From Galeopsis tetrahit (lineage: Eukaryota > Streptophyta > Magnoliopsida > Lamiales > Lamiaceae): a stretch of 64,000 nucleotides of DNA. The notes under the pieces are model-generated. The model had not been told where the DNA came from. It saw nothing but the letters and a program-made list of their open reading frames with translations, and did not search any database. Shown piece by piece: positions 57,834-64,000 of this stretch (position 1 is its first letter; each line of letters opens with the position of its first letter). Made by a program: the position numbers and the translations under genes. Location of the stretch: assembly GCA_963675135.1 (NCBI GenBank), contig OY776128.1, positions 71,182,670 through 71,246,669 of the forward strand, given 5' to 3'.

Positions 57834-58028
57834 TATTAGGCATATATAAATATATTAAGAGATATTATATATATCTTGTATAATATATTTTATATATCTT
57901 GTAAATCTTTATTTCCTTAAAATTAGAGATATATAGTAGATATGTTTTGTATCTATAAATACTCCTCTCATGTATTTTTTACAATTATTCAATGAAAATA
58001 TAATTTCATAAATCATTGTTTCTCTATA
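57834..58028 (+). repeat. 3' LTR of the small Copia element
   Basis: 195 bp. It differs from the 5' LTR mainly by gttttgtatct present here, plus a few substitutions. The polypurine tract occupies 57823-57833. Confidence 0.9.
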
Positions 58029-58033
58029 AGGAG

Positions 58034-59113
58034 AGTCAATAGTCCAGTCAACACCCATTTTTTTTTTTATATATTATAAAAATATATTTATGCTGATGAA
58101 AATTAAGCATAAAAATACAAACTCAAAAAAAAAATAAAAAAAATCAACCAAAAATAAGATTAATTGCATACAACTTCAAATTATTAGATAATAGAAGAGA
58201 TTGAATGCAAATGAACACAATTTTATGACTAATACATGTAATTAAATTATTACATACCTCATTAACTTATGGTAAAGTCTAGTATGCACTCGAGTGCATG
58301 CTGTGCACCCTAGTCCATGTGCACTTTTCAGTTTACTGACTTACACTTTTTGTACTTTTCAATTATTAAACTACAGTTTAATAATTGAAAAGTACAAAAA
58401 GTGTAAGTCAGTAAACTGAAAAGTGCACATGGACTAGGGTGCACAGCATGCACTCGAGTCCATAGCAAACCAACCCTTAACTTATTACACGAATTACGGT
58501 GTACATGTATTCATCATTTTTTTTAAATGAGTTGTGAATGTATTTAACAAAAAGGTGGGTAAAATTAGCCGCTTATAATTTTTTGCTAATTTCAATGTAT
58601 TGGTTTTTTATTTTTATTTTCCCGTGCAAGACATATCACACTTTGTAATATTTTATGACTTAAATTGATTTTTTTTCCCATACCTTACAATTGAGACAAA
58701 ATTAAGCTAATTCCGATGCATTAATATATTTTTGCATTAATATTTTTTTTTAAAATTTTTTTTAAACATAAATTACAAACCTGATCCATTCAACGTTTTC
58801 TTTGATTTCGAATTGCCTACAAATTTTTTTCAACGAAATTCTTTTGATTTAGGTGGTTTCACATCTTTACGCTTTAACAATACGGATTTACGGGTATTAA
58901 TTTGATTAGCTCCTTCAAAATCAAAATTGAGGGATTTGAGTTTGTAATTCTAGGCATTGAGACTTGAAGATTTAGTGAATTTTCAAACATGCTTTTTATT
59001 ATAAAAGTGATTTTATTCGCTAGCAGTCTACGTGACACCAACATGGCGAGTTTGACATTTTTTTAGCAATTATATTAAAATTGGCTGAAAAATGTATTGT
59101 TGCATTATATTAA
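58034..59113. repeat. Segmental duplication, copy 3 (right part)
   Basis: 58034-58862 aligns with 27060-27696, and 58863-59113 with 21113-21355 and 27697-27830. It is interrupted by the hairpin MITE at 58271-58476 and cut by the gypsy LTR at 59114. No gene is present. Confidence 0.75.
58271..58476. mobile_element. Near-perfect hairpin MITE with 9-bp target duplication
   Basis: 58288-58372 and 58375-58459 are exact reverse complements (85 bp), separated by AC. The pairing extends with mismatches to the ends (ggtaaag... / ...aaccaaccc). ttaacttat stands on both sides (58262-58270, 58477-58485). Copy 2 of the duplication (near 27313) has a single ttaacttat and no insert. A 9-bp duplication fits a Mutator-like MITE. 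A transcript through it would fold into a long double-stranded RNA. Confidence 0.9.
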
Positions 59114-59448
59114 TGATGCGTCGAAAAAGAACGCCTTTAGATATCAACCGTTCCTCTACGAGCACTGCTAATCAAGAATCAAATCACTCGTTTATCCTTG
59201 ACAATCTTCAAGTAAATCTCCTTGAGAATCCGAAAATGACCTGCAAAAGTACGCCGGAGGGAGGCTCCGGCGTAGAAGCTCCGACGCTCAAGTCAGATTC
59301 GATCGTAGGAGAAATCAAAGAGGAATTCCCCTGTATTTCTAGGGAATTCCGGCGAATACAGTGGTGATTCTTCTCAATTCAGTGTGTGTTTCGTCAAAAT
59401 GTGTATGTATTATATCAAAACGTAATTAAGAATACAGAAATAGCCTGC

Positions 59449-59455
59449 TTATATA
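59449..59455 (-). promoter_or_regulatory. TATA box of the Tat LTR
   Basis: Minus-strand TATATAA inside ggtatataagcagg, a sharp core-promoter match downstream of the tandem repeats. Confidence 0.6.
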
Positions 59456-59713
59456 CCTGGCCCTCTCTCCGGAGAGGGAAAGACTCGTTCTCCCTATATT
59501 CTCGGCCCATTCCTGTAAATCCGGCCCCAAGTCCCTGAGGATTTGGTCCATATCCCTGAAGACTTGGTTCCTCAACGTATCACCCCCTATCTTCGTGGAC
59601 TGACCCATTCTTTTGACTTATTTAGGAAAGATTAATCCATACCATGCGTTTCCCTTTGGGCCAGATCCTTGGGCCCAAAGACTATTAATTCCCCTCTTAG
59701 AGTTAGACGTTTT

Positions 59714-60245
59714 AGGGATTATACTCTCCCAAAAGTTGAGTGCTTAGGGATTATACTCTCCCAAAAGTTAAAATTCGTAGGGATTATACTCTCCCAAAAG
59801 TTAGAATGTTTAGGGATTATACTCTCCCAAAAGTTAGAATTCGTAGGGATTATACTCTCCCAAAAGTTAGAATGTTTAGGGATTATACTCTCCCAAAAGT
59901 TAGAATTCGTAGGGATTATACTCTCCCAAAAGTTAGAATGTTTAGGGATTATACTCTCCCAAAAGTTAGAATATTTAGGGATTATACTCTCCCAAAAGTT
60001 GTTTATACTCGTAAGAGTTCTTAGGGATTATACTCTCCCTTAAGTTATTTATTCGTAGGGATTATACTCTCCCTGAAGTTGTTTATACTCGTAAGAGTTC
60101 TTAGGGATTATACTCTCCCTTAAGTTGTTTATACTCGTAAGAGTTCTTAGGGATTATACTCTCCCTTAAGTTGTTTATACTCGTAAGAGTTCTTAGGGAT
60201 TATACTCTCCCTTAAGTTGTTTATACTCGTAAGAGTTTTTAGGGA
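59714..60245 (-). repeat. Tandem repeats in the Tat LTR (33-bp and 46-bp units)
   Basis: The core tagggattatactctccc occurs about 15 times. Core starts from 59715 to 59978 are spaced 32-33 bp. Inside this block the linkers alternate between aatgttta and attcgta types, giving a 66-bp higher-order unit. From 60024 to 60242 the spacing is 46 bp (one 34), with an added tttatactcgtaagagttc linker. The open frames across the block are products of the repeat, not genes. Confidence 0.92.
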
Positions 60246-60266
60246 TTATTGGCAGATTAATCATAT

Positions 60267-60297
60267 CTTCCGCTACCCTACCCTCTACTCCCCCTAG
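60267..60297 (-). promoter_or_regulatory. Candidate polypurine tract of the Tat element
   Basis: The minus strand reads ctagggggagtagagggt and continues purine-rich up to the inferred LTR edge. It is the strongest purine run between the pol stop and the LTR. Confidence 0.5.
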
Positions 60298-60802
60298 CTT
60301 TATAGGCTGTCGCGTATAGAAACTTTGGGAATTATCCTTAGGCAAAATATTTGTGAGTTGGTGTAAGTTTCTCTATCTTGCAATGTCTCTATCATCTTAT
60401 GTTTTAGTCTTCAGGACACATTTATTATCTTATGGACACTTGTCAGTTATCTCAACACAATATTAACCGTATGAGCTACACTTCATCATAAAATCAGAAT
60501 GCATGAGGGTCATCTCATCTTAAAATCAAAATATAAGCATCATCTCATCATCACATTAACATGCATTAAGGGAAATCGCTGAAACTTTTCCAAAACCGAT
60601 GCTCCATTGATCAAAAGTGTTCATCAACATAGGCAAATAAGGGGAACCTATGCCGGCCTCATTAAAAACCTCTCCGTGGTAAAACCCCAAAGGGAAACCC
60701 ACGTAGAGGGAAAAAGAGTGCCGGTGAAGCAATTATTCGAGTAAGAAATAAACATTCAAAATCGTTCATAAAGGGAAAGATGGTAGGGGAATAGCACCTT
60801 CT
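60298..60802 (-). other. 3' untranslated stretch of the Tat element
   Basis: About 500 bp between the pol stop and the polypurine tract. No open frame or repeat array is seen; a few catctcatc direct repeats occur near 60500-60550. Confidence 0.5.
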
Positions 60803-61981
60803 TCAAACATAAAATCTCTTCAAGTGGCACACGTTCCATGGCCTTAGTATTTCTTTTCCTGTCATATCCTGGAGCTTGTATGCTCCGTCTTTTAGTACCT
60901 GTATTACCCTGTAAGGACCTTCCCAATTGGGTTCCATCTTTCCAGTGTTCTTCAAGGCATCTGCTCTCCGAAGGACCAAATCTCCAACTTTAAAGGAACG
61001 AGGGATTACCCTGCGATCGTATGCTGCCTTGATCCGACTCTTGTACCTTTCTGCTTTCAATCTCGCCATCTCCCTCTCTTCATCTACCAGGTCCAGCGCC
61101 TCCCTCATCAATTCTTCATTTCTTTTTTCTTCAAAATAGGTGATTCGGTGCGATTTGAGTCTGGCTTCAGGAGGTATCACTGCCGCTGCCCCATACACCA
61201 AGTAGAAGGGAGATTCGCCCGTAGCTGTTTTAGGGCTGGTCCTGTAGGACCAGAGGACGTTGTCTAACTCCTTCACCCATTTTCCTCCTACCTCTTCCAA
61301 TCGTGTTCGGATGCCATCTACTAAGATTCTGTTTGTAACTTCCACCTGCCCATTGGCTTGTGGGTGGGCTACTGAAGTAAATCTCTGTACAATGTTCCAT
61401 CTTTCGCACCATCTCCTTACTTTCTCTCCATTGAATTGTGTTCCGTTGTCGGAAACCAAGATTTTGGGTACTCCAAACCTGCAACAAATATGTCTAGCAA
61501 GAAAAAGAATTACATTATCTTCCTCTATTTTGGCCAAGGGCACAGCCTCTACCCATTTACTGAAATAATCCACGGCTACGATCAAAAATTTTCTCCCTCC
61601 GGGTGCCAAGGGGAAGGGTCCCACTAGATCTATCCCCCATTTGGCGAAGGGACAGGGTGAGTACATGGCACCCATCTCTTCTGCAGGTACTCGTATCGAA
61701 GGTCCATTCTTCTGACACTTCTCACATTTCTTCACATATTCCCTAGCGTCTCTGATTATATTATGCCAGTAAAAACCTGCCCTAAATACCTTCTTCACCA
61801 TAGTCTGGTAGCCTTCATGGCTAGATGCGCAACTTTCATGGATGTCCCTGATCACTAGCTCCGCCTCTCTTTTTGAAAGACATTTCAAATAGGGTTGAGT
61901 GAAGGATCTCTTGTATAATTGGCCTCCTAGGATACAATACTTCTTTCTCCAAGCTTTGGCCTCTCTGGACATTGGGGTTAC
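60803..61981 (-). pseudogene. Tat element integrase
   Basis: 389 codons from the Met at 61972. The zinc-binding set is H45, H52, C83 and C86; the catalytic triad is D115, D175 and E211. A C-terminal region with FKVGDLVLRR and a GPY-type block (WEGPYRV) is typical of gypsy integrases. It is complete to its natural stop but cut from the upstream pol frame by an in-frame TAA at 61982-61984. Confidence 0.92.
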
Positions 61982-62404
61982 TTACCCCCTGTTCAACTCT
62001 TTCCATATTTCTTTCCTCCAGTCATCCCCTGCTGTTATCTCTCCGATCAGGGTTTCTGTAGCTAATTGATCTGCCACTAACAGGGTTACCTTTCCGTCAC
62101 CCTCGAATTCAGTGGAACTAGCTAGTTTAGACAGCCCATCTGCTTTCACGTTCTCTTCTCTAGGCACCTGTATCACCTCAAAAGTATGAAATTTATTCTT
62201 TAGTTTCTTTACCTGTTCTAAATAGGAGATCATCCTCTCATCTTTGGCGAGGTACTCCCCCATGACCTGTTGCACTACCAGCTTTGAGTCAGAGTACAGG
62301 GTAACTTTTTGTGCTCCTAACTCTGCTGCCATGTTAGCCCCTCTAATCAGGGCTTTATATTCTGCACCGTTGTTTAAGGTTGAGAACCGGAATTTAACGG
62401 CTAT
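61982..62404 (-). pseudogene. Tat element second (archaeal-type) RNase H, C-terminal half
   Basis: In the same frame as RT and integrase. It contains NNGAEYKALIRG, the DSKLVVQQVMGEY block and NVKADGLSKLA, which mark the extra RNase H of Tat elements. The front half (WKVYVDGSAS, GAGIVL) lies upstream of a TAG at 62405-62407, so the domain is split by that stop. Confidence 0.88.
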
Positions 62405-64000
62405 CTATACTTCTTGGCCATCAGGATGAATCAACACTATCCCTGCTCCACATCCTACAGCGGATGCTGAACCGTCAACATATACTTTCCAGCCTTGTTC
62501 CTCTTCCGTTCTGGTAGACTCTTGGATGAAGTCTGCTAAAGCCTGGGCTTTGATGACCCTCCTTGGTTCATAATCAATATCGTATTCCTGTAATTCCACT
62601 GCCCATCTGACCATTCTTCCTGATAAGTCTGCTCTCCCTAGTGTCTGCTTCAAAGGGAAATTAGTTCGTACCATAACTTTATAAGACAGGAAGTAAGGGC
62701 GTAGTCGCCTAGCCGTTACCACCACTGCCAGGGCTGCCTTCTCCACCTCTGAATATCTTATCTCCGCCCCTTGAATGACATTGCTCACATAATATATAGG
62801 TTGTTGTGTGGAGCCTTCCTCTTTCATCAGGGCTGTACTCAGGGAATGTTCCCCTACTGAGAGGTATAGGAGTAAAACATCTCCCTGAGTAGGCTTGGTT
62901 AGCTTCGGGAGTTGTTCCAGATGGAGCTTCAGTTCCTCAAAAGCCTTTTGACACTGCTCATCCCATTCGAATCTTGACCCCTTCCTTAGTGTTCTGAAGA
63001 AGTGGTGGCTCTTCTCCGCTGATTTTGCTATGAATCTGCTAAGAGCTGCGATTCTACCGTTCAGGGTCTGCAATTCCTTTAGGTTTCGAGGAGGTTGCAT
63101 GTCAAGGACCGCTTTCACCTTGGCAGGGTTAACCTCTATTCCTCTTTGAGTCACCATATATCCCAGGAATTTCCCTGACCCTACTCCAAAGGAACATTTA
63201 GCTGGGTTAAGTTTGATACCGTTTTCTCTAATTACCTGAAATATCTCCTTCAGGTCATTAATGTGTTCCTCTGCTTTGACGCTTTTAGCTAGCATATCGT
63301 CTACATAAACCTCCATGTTCCTCCCTATCTGTCCTCGGAACACCGAGTCTACCATCCTTTGATAGGTGGCTCCTGCATTTATCAGTCCAAACGGCATACG
63401 TACATAACCAAAAGTACCACATGTTGCAATAAAGCATACCTTTGGTATATCAAGGGGGTTCAACTGGATTTGATGGTACCCTTGATATGCATCCATCATG
63501 CTAAGTAGTTCAAATCCGGACGTAGCATCTACCAGTTGATCAATCCTAGGCAGGGGATAATGATCCTTAGGGCATGCTTTGTTCAGATCCCTAAAGTCGA
63601 TACACATCCTCCATTTGTCGGCTCCCTTGGACACCAGCACTGCGTTCGAGAGCCACTCAGGGAACTGCACTCTCTTCACGTGCCCTACACTCAACAATTT
63701 ATCGATTTCCTCTTTCACAATGAGGTTCTTCTCCTTGTCGAAGTTCCTTAACTTCTGCTTCACTGGCCTAGCTTTGGGATCCACATTAAGATGGTGCACT
63801 GCTATTTCTGGAGGGATACCCGTCATATCCGTCGCCGTGAATGCGAAGATATCCGCGTTCTCCTGGAGGGTGAGTATCATCTTTCCCTGGAGCTCAGGGT
63901 TCATATTTGTACCTATCCTGGTTGTGAATCCCTCCTTTCCTGGGTAGAGCTCGATGCTCATTAACTCCTCATCTGCTTTGGCTTTGAGTTGCTCTTGTGC
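62405..64000 (-). pseudogene. Tat element reverse transcriptase-RNase H (open at right edge)
   Basis: The frame stays open to the window edge past the Met at 63961. RT motifs are PEWLSNAVLVSK, WRMCIDFRDLNKACPKD, FGLINAGATYQR and YVDD at residues 219-222. The usual gypsy RNase H follows (PIYYVSNVIQGAE, RLRPYF), then the start of the second RNase H. It ends at an in-frame TAG (62405-62407). Protease and gag would lie beyond the window. Confidence 0.93.

Larger units (their letters stand above)
53312..58028 (+). mobile_element. Small Ty1/copia retrotransposon, 4.7 kb, short LTRs with TAT...ATA ends
   Basis: The LTRs at 53312-53495 (184 bp) and 57834-58028 (195 bp) are near-identical apart from an 11-bp indel. 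aggag stands on both sides (53307-53311 and 58029-58033). The primer-binding site tggtatcaacgag follows the 5' LTR, and a polypurine tract (ttgagggggcg) precedes the 3' LTR. Order protease-integrase-RT-RNase H makes it Copia. Capsid is missing and the pol frame breaks once, so it is not autonomous. It sits inside duplication copy 3. Confidence 0.93.
59114..60266 (-). repeat. 3' LTR of the Tat element
   Basis: About 1,150 bp. On the minus strand it would begin tgattaatctgcc and end gacgcatca. A TATA box is at 59449-59455, leaving about 300 bp of R-U5. The left edge is supported by the break of homology with the duplication. The right edge is inferred from TGAT/ATCA ends and the adjacent purine tract, and needs the other LTR for proof. 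Two strong hairpins are at 59250-59274 and 59322-59350. Confidence 0.6.
59114..64000 (-). mobile_element. Tat-lineage Ty3/gypsy retrotransposon, 3' part (runs off right edge)
   Basis: Reading on the minus strand, RT, RNase H, a second RNase H, integrase, a ~540-bp untranslated stretch, a polypurine tract and one LTR lie in that order; RT before integrase is gypsy. The extra archaeal-type RNase H is a mark of the Tat/Ogre lineage. The insertion cuts duplication copy 3 at 59113/59114. The 5' LTR and gag lie beyond the window. Two in-frame stops make it defective. Confidence 0.9.

Noticed and set aside
59092..59367. 91-codon plus-strand open frame
   Set aside because: It lies antisense in the R-U5 part of the Tat LTR and crosses the insertion boundary at 59113/59114.
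59669..60043. Repetitive 124-codon open frame (DYTLPKV-type repeats)
   Set aside because: It is produced by the 33-bp tandem repeats of the LTR, whose period keeps the frame open in several frames.
59714..60245. TTAGGG as an interstitial telomere
   Set aside because: TTAGGG is only part of a longer 33/46-bp unit, and the plant telomere repeat is TTTAGGG in uninterrupted tandem.
1..64000. CRISPR arrays, bacterial operons or rRNA genes
   Set aside because: None of the required structures is present; the sequence is plant nuclear DNA.

Overview
This window is nuclear DNA from a flowering plant. It holds intron-containing genes with clear land-plant orthologues (a mitochondrial-anchored ethanolamine-phosphate cytidylyltransferase and a PBL8-type cytoplasmic kinase), two intronless family-1 glycosyltransferases, AT-rich spacers and many nested plant transposons. 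A eudicot, perhaps an asterid, fits the gene styles. I cannot name the species from sequence alone.

Layout. From 1 to 8,690 lie two minus-strand genes: PECT1 (2,213 down past the left edge; three exons visible) and a complete six-exon PBL8-like receptor-like cytoplasmic kinase (8,690-4,710). From 10,925 to 18,887 lie two UGT73-like glycosyltransferase paralogues in divergent (head-to-head) orientation, about 5 kb apart. The first has no Asp at the expected catalytic dyad position; the second keeps His and Asp. The spacers around these genes carry MITEs, a tRNA-derived SINE with a 17-bp target duplication, and repeat debris.

From about 20 kb to the right edge no conventional host gene is visible. 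A multi-kilobase AT-rich block is duplicated (about 20.8-26.6 kb, 26.6-29.6 kb and 52.8-59.1 kb). Because the copies carry different insertions, they act as natural empty sites. They date a Stowaway-like MITE, a LINE-like retroposon (itself hit by a solo LTR), a hairpin MITE, a small Copia element and a Ty3/gypsy element.

Three LTR retrotransposons dominate. (1) A 13.6-kb Sirevirus-type Copia element (30,658-44,234, minus strand, 5-bp target duplication) has in-frame stops in gag-pol and has lost its primer-binding site. It still carries a very long accessory ORF (1,454 codons plus an N-terminal piece in another frame). That protein contains two ubiquitin-interacting-motif-like segments and lies beside a 23-bp-period array of near-palindromes. 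This is the most unusual feature of the window. (2) A 4.7-kb Copia element (53,312-58,028, plus strand) has tiny LTRs with non-canonical TAT...ATA ends and lacks most of gag. (3) The 3' part of a Tat-lineage Ty3/gypsy element (59,114 to past the right edge, minus strand) has an LTR whose U3 carries about 14 tandem repeats of 33 and 46 bp.

The kinase and lipid-synthesis genes have ordinary housekeeping or signalling roles. The glycosyltransferase pair suggests local duplication of a specialised-metabolism gene. The remainder is mobile DNA at several stages of decay. All coordinates were derived by eye; splice sites were checked for GT-AG and for reading phase.
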